From SKLM01 sp964542755 (GTDB taxonomy: Bacteria > Chloroflexota > Anaerolineae > B4-G1): DNA of 62,166 nucleotides. Positions 8,979 to 17,437 of this stretch are shown here, in pieces. Position 1 is the stretch's first letter. Each line of letters opens with the position of its first letter. The stretch is taken from assembly GCA_964542755.1 (NCBI GenBank), contig CAZIWL010000011.1, positions 1-62,166 on the forward strand, written 5' to 3'. The notes beneath the pieces were generated by a model. It saw nothing but the letters and a program-made list of their open reading frames with translations, did not search any database and was not told the origin of the DNA. The translations under genes and the position numbers were made by a program.

Positions 8979-10640
8979 TACGCCGGGTTGGAGGGCGACG
9001 ATGATCTCGCCGGGGGCGAAGGCAGGCTCAGGGAGGGCAGTCGGAGCCCGATCCTCGGCAAGGGCAGCGGCAGACGATCCGACGAGCCCCTGCAGGCAGA
9101 GGGGCTCGGGGCCGGCGGCGCCGTTGGCGAGGGCTGCAGCCGCATCGATGCGTCCGCAGCCGAACTCTTCGTCCCAGCCCGCCGTCCCCAGGTCCACGGC
9201 GTTGTCGAGGATGGCCGAAGCGACCTGATCCGGCGTGTAGGCGGGATACCGCGCCACGAGGAGGGCCGCCAGCCCGGCCACGTGGGGCGTCGCCATCGAG
9301 GTGCCCTGCTTGTAGCAGTACTGCCTGCCAGAACACCTCCAGTGAGGGTCGCCGGGCCAGGCCGTGCTGTAGATCTGACAGGTTGGGCAGCCCAAGGCCC
9401 CACCGGGCGCAGATACGCTCACGTGGTGACCGGAGTTTGAGTAAGGTGTCACTAGATCGTATCGGTCGGTGGCTGCGACGCCGAGAACGCCATCACAGTT
9501 GGCCGGGTACGTCTCAGGAGACGGCAGCGCGGTGTTGCCTGACGCGGCTACTACTACGGCGCCGCTGGCCCGCGCATAGTCGACGGCCGCTTGTAGCGAC
9601 GGAGGACAAGCAGAGGCCTCCGCCAGGCCGAGGCTGAGGTTGATGACGTTCGCACCGTTGTCGGCAGCGTAGAAGAGGGCGTCGACGATATCGGTCAGCC
9701 ACCCGTCTCCGGCGCTGTTAAGCGCTTTGATGACCTGGATCTGAGCGTCCCAGCCGAGACCCGCGGTGCCTTGTCCGTTGTCGGTTGCGGCCGCCGCGAT
9801 ACCAGCCACGTGGGTCCCATGTCCATTGTCGTCCTCGACATCAGGCCCATGTCCCACCACTTTGTCGAAGCGCCACCCGTGCGCGTCGTCCACGTAGCCG
9901 TTGCCGTCGTCGTCGGTGTCGTTTCCCAGGATCTCACCGCCGTTCACCCAGAGCTTGGAGGCCAGGTCTGGGTGGTCAGTGTCGATGCCGGAATCGATGA
10001 CGGCGATCACCGTCCCCTCGCCAGTGGAGTAGGCCCACGCCAGTGGCGCCATCACCGTCGCCAGGGCCCACTGATTGACGTGGGCGTCGTTGGGCACCCG
10101 CGGTGATACCGGCGCTTGGTAGTGCTTCGCGGCCAGGGGGAGGTGCGCCGTATGGGTCAGCTCGTCCAGCGCGTGGAACGAAACCTCGCTGGTGTGCGGG
10201 GAACCTGCCACGTCCAGGGGGAAGGTCGCCGGTACCGTCAGCGTGCCGGTCTGTGTGACGCCAGGCTGGCTGGCAAACCCTGAAGGGGAGACGTGAAAGC
10301 CGTTTGGCGTCATGCCGTTGGACCGATTTACGGTGACCCAGTCATCGCTAATGGTCACTTGCCACGAGAAGGGAGCCCTCGGCCTGTCGTCTGACGGTGC
10401 GATCTTGCGGTTCGCGGGGATCAGCTCACCGTGCTGGAGCGTGCAGGTGATCCCATCGGGCAGATTGCCGAGTTCGGGCTCGTAGACCGTCGCCAGCTGA
10501 AGGGCGCGCGGCCCACCGCGCTCACCGTACGGATCCGGCGACGCCTCCCGGGCTACCGCATCGGTGGCGAGGATGGTCAGACAGAGAGCGAACGCCGTCA
10601 AGACGAGGGGACGCCATCCTCTAGTCACGGGTGGTCTCAA
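8808..10640 (-). CDS. Secreted subtilisin-like protease with propeptide-like domain at the C-terminus
   Basis: A 610-residue exported S8 protease. It has a signal peptide (VLTAFALCLTILATDAVA), then a region with a BACON/Ig-like look (SWQVTISDDWVTV) and an internal HLPLAAKHYQ. The catalytic domain follows with Asp in VIDSGIDTDHPDL, His in NGHGTHVAGI and Ser in GTSMATPHVAGL. The final 75 residues begin FAPGEIIVALQPGVSASG and end RAEPAVLYAHLNHLVFA, which matches the pattern of the fervidolysin-like propeptide normally found before the catalytic domain. The start is TTG at 10640, overlapping the TGA of the upstream gene (TTGA), so translation is coupled. The 3' end overlaps the convergent subtilase by 171 bases. 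Confidence 0.85.
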   Translation of the reverse strand: MRPPVTRGWRPLVLTAFALCLTILATDAVAREASPDPYGERGGPRALQLATVYEPELGNLPDGITCTLQHGELIPANRKIAPSDDRPRAPFSWQVTISDDWVTVNRSNGMTPNGFHVSPSGFASQPGVTQTGTLTVPATFPLDVAGSPHTSEVSFHALDELTHTAHLPLAAKHYQAPVSPRVPNDAHVNQWALATVMAPLAWAYSTGEGTVIAVIDSGIDTDHPDLASKLWVNGGEILGNDTDDDGNGYVDDAHGWRFDKVVGHGPDVEDDNGHGTHVAGIAAAATDNGQGTAGLGWDAQIQVIKALNSAGDGWLTDIVDALFYAADNGANVINLSLGLAEASACPPSLQAAVDYARASGAVVVAASGNTALPSPETYPANCDGVLGVAATDRYDLVTPYSNSGHHVSVSAPGGALGCPTCQIYSTAWPGDPHWRCSGRQYCYKQGTSMATPHVAGLAALLVARYPAYTPDQVASAILDNAVDLGTAGWDEEFGCGRIDAAAALANGAAGPEPLCLQGLVGSSAAALAEDRAPTALPEPAFAPGEIIVALQPGVSASGALARHGTLLERLPRLDAWRLQVPAGREEAVLIRLRAEPAVLYAHLNHLVFAQ

Positions 10641-11605
10641 TGGGCCCGGTCAGACCGCGAGCCAGGATAACCGGGACGGACGATCCAGAACTCATTGAGC
10701 GATCGGGGGTCCTGGAAGGACCCGGTGTCCACGACGGCTACCACGACTTCGTCGGTTCGGGCAACTCCGATGGGCTTTCCGGACGCGAGATTGGGCAATG
10801 GATATGCATAGGGACGCTCGTCCGGATGAACGTAGACGTAGCGCGGTCCACCGGGTGCATCGTGACTGTCGTACAGAGCCAACAAGTTGGGATCCGTACA
10901 TATCCCATCCACGTGCACCACGTATCCGGGGCCGCCGTTGCCCGGAACGTAGTCGCGCGGCGGGCCTCCCACCGTGTCCTCACGGGCGTAGCGCAGCGCC
11001 ACCGTGTCCTCGTCCGCGTAGATGACGATAGCCTCCTTGCCGCCGCCAATGTCGTACCCGGAGTCCGGGACGTAGAGGGATTCTCCGTGGGCAGTGCGGA
11101 GGCCAAGAGCCGTCACGGGTGGGTTCGCGATAGGGTCGGCGCGCTCGCCGGGGTCTGGCGAGGAGGCATAGTCCCAGTGATTGACACGATAGAAGCCCAC
11201 AAGGGCCGGGACGCGGTGTGGGCTGAAGAGCGTCGCCAACTGGGGAGCCTTATCATCGTCGCAGCCGTAGTCCACGAGATCCTTCCGCAACCCGGGATTC
11301 GAGTTGGCTGCATAACCCCGCAGCTCGATGTTCTTGTCCGCGTGGTTCCATGCGGGACGGACGGGATCGTCCAGATCGTACTGGTAGACGGTGCCGTCCT
11401 CGTACTGATTCGTCGAGCTGGTGGGACACGCCGGCGAATAGGCGATGAACGGGAGGTAAGTGCAAGGAGTGGGCGTGGTATCCGGCAGAGCGCTAGCCGC
11501 ACCGCTGGTTGTGGCCAGGGATGCCGTCAGGAGCACGGCCATTACTGAGGCTGCGGTGGCCGCAGCCAGGGACCAGCGGACGGCAGAGGTTCGTCCTGGA
11601 GTCAT
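10637..11605 (-). CDS. Secreted protein of unknown function, co-transcribed with subtilase
   Basis: A 322-residue protein with a long, hydrophobic signal peptide (about residues 8-38). Just after it lies CTYLPFIAYSPAC, a variant of the YLPxx motif that ends other secreted proteins in this window. The rest is beta-rich and polar, with two cysteine-bearing segments (VDYGCDDDKAP and VDGICTDPNLLALYD) and the stretch EAIVIYADEDTVALRYAREDT. The pattern of an aspartate-rich beta scaffold followed by DPRSLNEFW at the end is not one I can assign to a family with confidence. The stop overlaps the TTG start of the subtilase gene by four bases, so the two products are probably made together. A substrate, inhibitor or adhesion partner of the protease is possible but unsupported. 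Confidence 0.7.
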   Translation of the reverse strand: MTPGRTSAVRWSLAAATAASVMAVLLTASLATTSGAASALPDTTPTPCTYLPFIAYSPACPTSSTNQYEDGTVYQYDLDDPVRPAWNHADKNIELRGYAANSNPGLRKDLVDYGCDDDKAPQLATLFSPHRVPALVGFYRVNHWDYASSPDPGERADPIANPPVTALGLRTAHGESLYVPDSGYDIGGGKEAIVIYADEDTVALRYAREDTVGGPPRDYVPGNGGPGYVVHVDGICTDPNLLALYDSHDAPGGPRYVYVHPDERPYAYPLPNLASGKPIGVARTDEVVVAVVDTGSFQDPRSLNEFWIVRPGYPGSRSDRAH

Positions 11606-11754
11606 CGTGAGCGCATCTTACCCGGCATAGGCGGACACGACAAGGCACGTTCAGAGGCACCGACGGAAGCGCGGAACGTCCATCTACAAGAAGCGCGCCT
11701 GACCGCGACCCACCCCCGCGGCCAGGCGCCAAAGTGAGAGGAGAGACGGATGGT

Positions 11755-12216
11755 CTAGTAAGGAATACAGAGGGTGCGGCCTAGCTGGATGTAGTTGTAG
11801 TTCGAGATGTGGTTACAGCTCGCGATGCGCCACATGCTCACGCCGTAGTGGAGCGAGATGCGGTAGAGATTCTCGCCGCCGGCTACCTGATGGTAGGCTT
11901 TGCACGAGCACCCATACGGATAGCTGGGCGCGTACGGCGGATAGTGCGGGTAGTAAGGCTGGTACCAGTAGCCGTACGCGTTGGGAATCGCCAGCACCTG
12001 CCACGGATAGATGCAGTTGGGATTGGCAATCCCGTTGTGGGAGGCGATGGCCATGGGCGAGACGCCGTAGAGGCGGCCGATGGACGAAAGGGTCTCGCCG
12101 TGCCTCACGGTGTGGTACCTGACGGTATGCCATTCGTTTGGCCTGGCGTAGGCTGCCGACGAAGCCAGCGCAACCAGGAGCAGGGCAACGACCAGAGCGA
12201 CCAGCATTTTGCGCAT
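11755..12216 (-). CDS. Secreted protein with two LysM domains
   Basis: A 153-residue exported protein. Residues 1-25 form a signal peptide (MRKMLVALVVALLLVALASS). LysM repeat 1 runs roughly over residues 33-78 (HTVRHGETLSSIGRLYGVS, ending in IYPWQVLAIP). A Tyr/Pro-rich linker follows (QPYYPHYPPYAPSYPYG). LysM repeat 2 covers residues 107-153 (YHQVAGGENLYRISLHYGVS, ending in IQLGRTLCIPY). LysM modules bind N-acetylglucosamine in peptidoglycan, so this is a probable small wall-binding protein with no catalytic domain. The ATG is preceded by AGGAGG, and a near-consensus promoter lies about 55 bases upstream. Four cysteines in and around repeat 2 could form disulfides. Confidence 0.88.
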   Translation of the reverse strand: MRKMLVALVVALLLVALASSAAYARPNEWHTVRYHTVRHGETLSSIGRLYGVSPMAIASHNGIANPNCIYPWQVLAIPNAYGYWYQPYYPHYPPYAPSYPYGCSCKAYHQVAGGENLYRISLHYGVSMWRIASCNHISNYNYIQLGRTLCIPY

Positions 12217-12269
12217 AGGAGCCTCCTAATACTCGACCCGAAAAGCGGCTACAATACCCCCTAAGGAGT

Positions 12270-12298
12270 ATTATACACCATGTCTGCCCAGATTTCAA
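12270..12298 (-). promoter_or_regulatory. Near-consensus sigma70 promoter of the LysM gene
   Basis: On the minus strand TTGAAA (12298-12293), a 17-base spacer and a perfect TATAAT (12275-12270) point toward the LysM gene at 12216. The predicted leader is about 45 bases. Confidence 0.75.
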
Positions 12299-12358
12299 TA
12301 CCTAGTGCAGAACATGCCACAACATCAAGACGCCATGCCGGCTGCCCGACATGCCTCG

Positions 12359-12940
12359 CTAGTCGCCGGACGCGCGCCGGCTCCTTCTCTTGCGGCGCCG
12401 CTCCACCCACCATAAGATAAGCAACAAGCCTATGACAATGAGTGCTGCAGCCACGTAGGGCGCAACCACGGCGATGATGGACGTGACGAAAGAGACTACG
12501 TCCTCCACCGTGCTCACCACGGGATTGCCGACTCCCGCGGTCGTCGCCGTCACAACAGGCCTGCCAGTCGCCTTGGCTGCGTGCACGCCGCCGGCAAGGA
12601 TCACGCCGCAGAGCGCCGCCAGGATGGGATGGAGGCCGATGACCTTGGTGGAGGCCGCGAAGAGTACGGCGCCCGCGGCGGGACGTATCAGGGTGTGGAC
12701 AACGTCGTTGACGGTGTCCGCTGCCGGCACCTTGTCCACCAGGATCTCAACGACCATCAGGACCCCCAGGGCGCCGATGACCCACCAGCTGCTCAGGGCA
12801 TCGTACGGCTCGCTGAGCGTGACGAGGGACGAGATCCGAGAGAGCAGGGCGACGATGAAGAGCGGGATGTAGGCGTTGAGACCCGCCGCAGTGGCGAGAC
12901 CGAAGGCCGTCGCCAGGCTCAGAAACGCCTGTGCGGTCAC
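12359..12940 (-). CDS. DUF4126 family membrane protein
   Basis: A 193-residue integral membrane protein with about five hydrophobic segments. The sequence matches the DUF4126 pattern: an N-terminal ATAAGLNAYIPLF helix, a VEILVDKVPAADTVNDVVHT motif and a glycine-rich ALCGVILAGGVHAAKA helix. A C-terminal helix and a basic tail (ERRRKRRSRR) follow. The family has no established biochemical role. The GTG at 12940 was chosen because TAGGAG sits directly in front of it, overlapping the stop of the upstream DUF4013 gene; the longer open frame would run 68 bases into that gene. The two are evidently one operon encoding two small membrane proteins. Confidence 0.8.
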   Translation of the reverse strand: MTAQAFLSLATAFGLATAAGLNAYIPLFIVALLSRISSLVTLSEPYDALSSWWVIGALGVLMVVEILVDKVPAADTVNDVVHTLIRPAAGAVLFAASTKVIGLHPILAALCGVILAGGVHAAKATGRPVVTATTAGVGNPVVSTVEDVVSFVTSIIAVVAPYVAAALIVIGLLLILWWVERRRKRRSRRASGD

Positions 12941-12947
12941 AGCGCTC

Positions 12948-13673
12948 CTAGACGTACCCGGCCGTGGATCTCGCCTGCTGGGCGATCTGACCGTAGAGAT
13001 GAGCGCCAAATACAAGCACCCAGACTCCCACGGGAATCATCGCCATGCCCAGTACGGCACCAACAATCCATCCACAGATGGGGATGAGGCTGAGGACCGA
13101 GATCACGCCGCCCAAGACCGTGCTGATGACGATCCCTGCAGCAGCCACCAGGAGCTGGGCGATGATGATGGGCCCGATATTGGAGAAGAGGAACCGGAAG
13201 ACCTCGCCGAAGCGGAGGCAGGCCCCGAGCTTGCCGGTCTCTGCATACCGAATTTGAATCGCGGGTGAGAGAATCCAGATCAACAGGCCGTAGAGGAAAG
13301 CGAGGCAGCCGACGCCAATGCTCACGATCCCGGCGAGCCCGCCCAGGACGGCCATGAGATCCTCGCTCTCACCGGCCAATGCCGGAAGGACCCACACGAA
13401 GAGGAGCGGGCACATCAAGACGAGCAGGGGGATGGAGTAGACGAAGGTGGCGACCCAAACGAGGATGCCATCGACGAAGTAGTCGCCCAGCCGGTCCCAC
13501 CCGGGTAAGGGGCGCGGCTGGCCCTCCTGGACGTTGCGAAGCACGGCGATGGCGTAGCCCATAACGGCGAAACTGCCAAATATGGGGATTAGAGAGATCA
13601 GGGCTCCGATGAGCAGTTTGCTGACCCACTGCTCGTCTTCGAAGATGAAACTGAGTGCTCGACTTACCTGCAT
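12948..13673 (-). CDS. DUF4013 family membrane protein
   Basis: A 241-residue integral membrane protein with six or so hydrophobic segments. The opening (FIFEDEQWVSKLLIGALISLIP), the 'GYAIAVLRNVQEGQ' segment with PLPGWDRLGDYFVDGI, and the C-terminal IAQQARSTAGYV are typical of DUF4013, a family common in Chloroflexota and archaea and of unknown function. The ATG at 13673 has GGAGGAGGTGACC directly upstream; the open frame extends 40 codons further without support. The DUF4126 gene follows after a seven-base gap, so the two are co-transcribed, probably from the promoter near 13853-13881. Confidence 0.82.
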   Translation of the reverse strand: MQVSRALSFIFEDEQWVSKLLIGALISLIPIFGSFAVMGYAIAVLRNVQEGQPRPLPGWDRLGDYFVDGILVWVATFVYSIPLLVLMCPLLFVWVLPALAGESEDLMAVLGGLAGIVSIGVGCLAFLYGLLIWILSPAIQIRYAETGKLGACLRFGEVFRFLFSNIGPIIIAQLLVAAAGIVISTVLGGVISVLSLIPICGWIVGAVLGMAMIPVGVWVLVFGAHLYGQIAQQARSTAGYV

Positions 13674-14009
13674 GGTCACCTCCTCCTTGTCTGTCACGAA
13701 GGTCCCCTCGGGATGGTATCGCCGGTCGTTCGGACCAACCGCCGCAGCGGAAAGCCATGCGGGGGAATCCGATCGAATGGCGACTGGGTGCAATGTACGC
13801 GTGAGCTGGCGGATGCCAAAGCTGGAGATGCCTTCTGCACGCCATCGTGGCTAGTATATCATTGGATGGGGAAAGGGACAAATGTCAGTGCTGGTCCGGC
13901 AGGTTGGAGATAACCGGGGCGACGCCGGACTCGGGATCCGGCGATCCCTCAAGAACGAGGGTAGTGCACGAGCATAGTGAATGCCAGCCCTCCAGGGCAT
14001 CAGAGGAAC
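13674..14009. other. Intergenic leader region without a gene
   Basis: This 336-base stretch lies between the DUF4013 gene and the end of the DUF2085 gene. I see no credible coding region. It holds a minus-strand promoter at 13853-13881 and a leader of about 170 bases for the DUF4013/DUF4126 operon. No obvious riboswitch fold was recognised by eye. Confidence 0.5.
13853..13881 (-). promoter_or_regulatory. Promoter of the DUF4013-DUF4126 operon
   Basis: On the minus strand TTGTCC (13881-13876), 17 bases and TATACT (13858-13853), with an extended TGA just before the -10. The predicted start is near 13846, about 170 bases upstream of the ATG. Confidence 0.6.
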
Positions 14010-14855
14010 TCAAAAACCGATGGGCAACCCCTCCAGGGTCCCCGTCAGCCGATAGCGGACCAGATCGATAGCGGACACCTGGATGAGGGCGAGAAGCAAT
14101 CCGACAGCCAGCGGGAGAAGGGCTTGACGCCATGTCTCGATGGTGTTCTCCCGCCCTACTACAACGACCGCCAGGACCGTGTTGACGCTCCCAAGCAACA
14201 CCAGCACGGCAGCGCCACCCAAAACCGACAATGGATAGAGCAGCCAATCTGCCCCTGAGAGGACGACCCCAACGAAAGCCATTTCCAGGAGGACCAGCAG
14301 GAGAATGTCCCGGCCCCCTTGGATGGCCGGCGCATCCAACGGCTGCCGCCAGATGCTGATATTCAACACGGGGAGAATCAGAGCACTCATCGTCAGCCCG
14401 TTGAGCGCGCCCGTCGCTAGACGAAGCGCATTCAACGGTTCGTAGGCGTGCGGTCCACCTACCAGCGCTAAGTAAGAGTTCACACCGTCGGCGGCCCATA
14501 GGAAGGTGAAGCTGATCAGGACGGCCAAGATGACGGCTGGTGGAAAGCCAGCCGCTCGGTGACGGCGTAGGATGACGGCCTGACCAAAGAGACCGACCAT
14601 GGCGCCGATGAACGTGCCGGTACATCGAGCGCACAAGGGCAGCGCACGTCCACCCAGGACGAATGAGTGAGACTCGATCTGGTGGCAGACGGCGTATCCG
14701 AGCATGTGGGCCTTCCCGAGGATGCCCGGCGGTGCGGAGATCCAGAGGACCGCCAGGAGGATGACGAGTAACGCTCCAACAAGCCAGGGGAGCACGCGAC
14801 TGACGCTGTGCCGTTCACGCCGCGGTGTGTCTTCGTGTAGTACATTATCGGTCAT
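14010..14855 (-). CDS. DUF2085 family membrane protein
   Basis: A 281-residue membrane protein with about seven hydrophobic segments. The region GYAVCHQIESHSF followed by LPLCARCTGTFIGAMVG is the cysteine-bearing signature of DUF2085, in which CHQI and CARC form a conserved pair that may bind metal. Family members are uncharacterised. The ATG at 14855 (MTDNVLHED) is preceded by AGGCGG at proper spacing; the frame is open a further 89 codons upstream into the divergent promoter region of the glycosidase gene, which argues against the longer form. The gene stands alone, divergent from the glycoside hydrolase. Confidence 0.75.
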   Translation of the reverse strand: MTDNVLHEDTPRRERHSVSRVLPWLVGALLVILLAVLWISAPPGILGKAHMLGYAVCHQIESHSFVLGGRALPLCARCTGTFIGAMVGLFGQAVILRRHRAAGFPPAVILAVLISFTFLWAADGVNSYLALVGGPHAYEPLNALRLATGALNGLTMSALILPVLNISIWRQPLDAPAIQGGRDILLLVLLEMAFVGVVLSGADWLLYPLSVLGGAAVLVLLGSVNTVLAVVVVGRENTIETWRQALLPLAVGLLLALIQVSAIDLVRYRLTGTLEGLPIGF

Positions 14856-14982
14856 ACAGCTACCGCCTCTCATCAGTACAAGCAACCGTGGAGTGGATTG
14901 TAGCGGATAGGGTGGGGGTGTCAATGATGTTGGGAGGCGGGAGCGGGAAGCAAGGAGCAAGCGGCGGGGAGCACCAGCGCCG

Positions 14983-15012
14983 TTGTCTGCAGACCGGAGA
15001 GCGTGGTACAAT
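14983..15012 (+). promoter_or_regulatory. Extended -10 promoter of the GH39-like gene
   Basis: TTGTCT (14983-14988), 18 bases, and TGgTACAAT with the -10 at 15007-15012. The -10 overlaps an in-frame ATG at 15011, so that ATG cannot be the start if this promoter is used. This supports a start at 15044. Confidence 0.55.
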
Positions 15013-15043
15013 GGTGCAGAGCATGAGCATGCGAAGGGCAAGA

Positions 15044-17209
15044 ATGCGGCAAGAGCGAATACAGCGGGCTGTGTCCGCCTGCGCCGTTGTGGTAATGCTG
15101 GTTGTGATAGCAAGCGGGGCACCGGTGGGAGCGAGTCAGACGGCGCCGATGGAGTCTATCGGCGACGGCGACGGGAGGGCGGGGACGTGTTATGCGTTCT
15201 ACCCCGATCCGCACACCGGGAAAGGGCGTCCCTACATGCCCCTGGCGCACCAGGCTGGCTCCCGCTGGGACCGCTTCGACTTCACGTGGCCCGTCATCGA
15301 GCCCTCCCCGGGGACGTGGCACTTCGAAGGCCACGACAACGTGGTGGCCGATCTCCGCGCCGGCGGAATCACCAACATTGTCGGCATCCTCCTCTGGACG
15401 CCAAGCTGGGCCGCCCCCTCGAGCGCAGCCGCGGCGTCGGGACGAAGCCTGACGGATCGACCCCCCGGGTGGTACGCCCCGGTCGCTGGCGGGGTGACCT
15501 CCCTGTCGGCCGCCGAGGCCAGCGCCGACAGCTCGCCCCCCGAGGGCCTGTACCAGCCCTGGGACGACTGGACGGAAGCCGACGGCGACCCCGCCAACCA
15601 CTGGGGCCGGTACGTTCATACGGTGGTCTCCCGGTACGGCGATCGGGTGAAGCACTGGGAGATGTGGAACGAGCCGGAGTGGGACTACTTCTGGACCGGT
15701 ACCTCGGTGGACTACGCCCAGCTCCTCAAGGTCGGCTACCAGGCGACGAAGGCCGCCTGCCCCGACTGCCAGGTCCTCTTCGGCGGGCTCCACTACTGGG
15801 CGAACACGGAGTACTACAAGTGGGTGCTCAACACGCTGAGCGATGATCCTCAAGGCCCGGCCAACGACTACTTCTTCGACGTGATGTCCGTGCATCTCTA
15901 CAGCCGATCATCGACGGCCTACGACGTGGTGAACACGATCCGCGAAGGGATGACGGCCAGGGTTTCGGACCACCCGATCTGGCTGACGGAGACGGGGGTG
16001 CCGGTGTGGAACGACGCATCCGTGGACCCGGTGCCCCTGGAGTACGACTACGCCGCCAGACAAGAGGAGGCGGCATCGTACGTGATCCAGTCCTATGCCA
16101 ATGCGTGGGCGGCGGGCGTGGAGCGGTACTTCTTCTTCCGGACCAACGACGAGGACATGATCGAATACTTCGGACTGATGCGGAACGACTTCTCGCTGCG
16201 GCCTGCCTACGGGGCCTTTCAGGTAGCGAGCACCTACCTGATCTCGCCGACGATGGTCACGCGGGTGGCAGAGCCTGGGGGCGTGCGTCGGGTGACGTTG
16301 TGGGGCACGCCCCACGGTAAGGTGAGCGTCCTCTGGAACCGGACGCCGGAGCAAGTAACGTTCGACTACGGCGCTGCGCTGCCCACTGCCACCTTGATCG
16401 ATCAGGGGGGCGTGAGCGAGACGGTCGAAGCAGCGGGCGGCTCTTATGAGATCACGCTGCCAGGGGCGACGTGCAATCTCGTCTCCAATCCCAGCGACTA
16501 CATCATTGGGGGCGAACCGTTCCTGGTGCTTGAGGAGGATACTGTGCCCCCCAGTGTGCCCACGGTAGGGCCACTCCCGCCCACTACGTACTCAGATACG
16601 GTTTCGGTCCCGTTGAGCGCCACCGACAACGGCGCTGGGGTTTGGGGCTTCGACGTGCAGGTACGGCGGGAGGGCGGCGCTACCTGGAGCGAATGGCTGG
16701 GGCTCGACGACACCGTGGGGGGCTGGGCGGCGTCGTACACCTCGGGCGAGCATCGTGTGACGTATTGCTTTCGCGCACGGGCCTGGGACAGGGCAGGCAA
16801 CGTGGGCGCGTGGTCGGACGGTGCCGACTGCAGCTACGTGGACCCCGACCGAGTGGTGCAGCTGAGCGTCGGACCTGTCTACGGCGATGTGGACGGCGAT
16901 GGGCAATGGGATGCGGGTGAGGGCGAGGTGCAGCTGAATGCGCTCCGCTTCCGGTTGGTTGACGCGAGCAACGCGGACGTCGTGAGTCCCGGCACCGGTC
17001 AGAGCTGGGAGCTGACGACGACGCTGGGGGCGGGGGATTATGCGGTGGTGGTGGAGCCGAGCGGGTGGCCCGCCCCACCGCCCGGCTGGCTGCCGCGGCG
17101 GCTGGGTATCCACGTTGAACCGGGTGCTGATGTGTTGGAGGTGGTCTTCTCGCCGGTGGGTCTGCTGCGCCACCGGTCAAGCAGCTACCTGCCGTTGATC
17201 GCAGACTAG
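15044..17209 (+). CDS. Secreted GH39-like glycoside hydrolase with Ig-like domains
   Basis: A 721-residue exported glycosidase. A signal peptide (AVSACAVVVMLVVIASG) precedes a (beta/alpha)8 domain. The likely acid/base Glu210 lies in WNEPEWDYFW and the nucleophile Glu316 in IWLTETGVPVW. The N-terminal pattern RFDFTWPVIEPSPGTWHFEG is typical of clan GH-A, family 39-like enzymes. Around residues 490-600 is an Ig/FN3-like module (PPTTYSDTVSVPLSATDNG), then an SdrD-B-like unit with a calcium-binding look (DVDGDGQWDAGEG). The protein ends SSSYLPLIAD, the short hydrophobic C-terminal motif shared by other secreted proteins here. The ATG at 15044 has AAGGG upstream; three in-frame ATGs lie earlier, the first inside the promoter. 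The sugar target cannot be told from sequence. Confidence 0.8.
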   Translation: MRQERIQRAVSACAVVVMLVVIASGAPVGASQTAPMESIGDGDGRAGTCYAFYPDPHTGKGRPYMPLAHQAGSRWDRFDFTWPVIEPSPGTWHFEGHDNVVADLRAGGITNIVGILLWTPSWAAPSSAAAASGRSLTDRPPGWYAPVAGGVTSLSAAEASADSSPPEGLYQPWDDWTEADGDPANHWGRYVHTVVSRYGDRVKHWEMWNEPEWDYFWTGTSVDYAQLLKVGYQATKAACPDCQVLFGGLHYWANTEYYKWVLNTLSDDPQGPANDYFFDVMSVHLYSRSSTAYDVVNTIREGMTARVSDHPIWLTETGVPVWNDASVDPVPLEYDYAARQEEAASYVIQSYANAWAAGVERYFFFRTNDEDMIEYFGLMRNDFSLRPAYGAFQVASTYLISPTMVTRVAEPGGVRRVTLWGTPHGKVSVLWNRTPEQVTFDYGAALPTATLIDQGGVSETVEAAGGSYEITLPGATCNLVSNPSDYIIGGEPFLVLEEDTVPPSVPTVGPLPPTTYSDTVSVPLSATDNGAGVWGFDVQVRREGGATWSEWLGLDDTVGGWAASYTSGEHRVTYCFRARAWDRAGNVGAWSDGADCSYVDPDRVVQLSVGPVYGDVDGDGQWDAGEGEVQLNALRFRLVDASNADVVSPGTGQSWELTTTLGAGDYAVVVEPSGWPAPPPGWLPRRLGIHVEPGADVLEVVFSPVGLLRHRSSSYLPLIAD

Positions 17210-17378
17210 AATTCTAGCCCGGACGGAGCCGCAACCAGGATCCAACCACGGATTCCACTGATTCTCACGGATTCTTTCTTGGTCCCAATCGGGGTAGCAG
17301 AAGTCGGTCGGAGACCCATCTGTGGTTCAGCGTCTGTTCTTTGCGCGGGAATTTTATTGGACCTGGATGCGCAGGCCC

Positions 17379-17396
17379 CGGCCTCCGAAGAGGCCG
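17379..17396 (-). terminator. UUCG-loop hairpin after the cytochrome operon
   Basis: A seven-base stem (CGGCCTC / GAGGCCG) closes on a TTCG tetraloop when read on the minus strand, about 40 bases after the last cytochrome stop codon. There is no clean T-tract, so it may act as a transcript-end stabiliser rather than a strong intrinsic terminator. Confidence 0.45.
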
Positions 17397-17437
17397 AAGC
17401 CTGGCGCGGCAAATTCCCTTCGCTGCCGGACTTCTGG

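Noticed and set aside
17208..17275. CTAGAATTCTAG palindrome and GATTC-rich text as a regulatory element
   Set aside because: It follows the glycosidase stop and precedes a convergent operon end. The 12-base palindrome and short GATTC repeats look like spacer sequence; no gene starts here.
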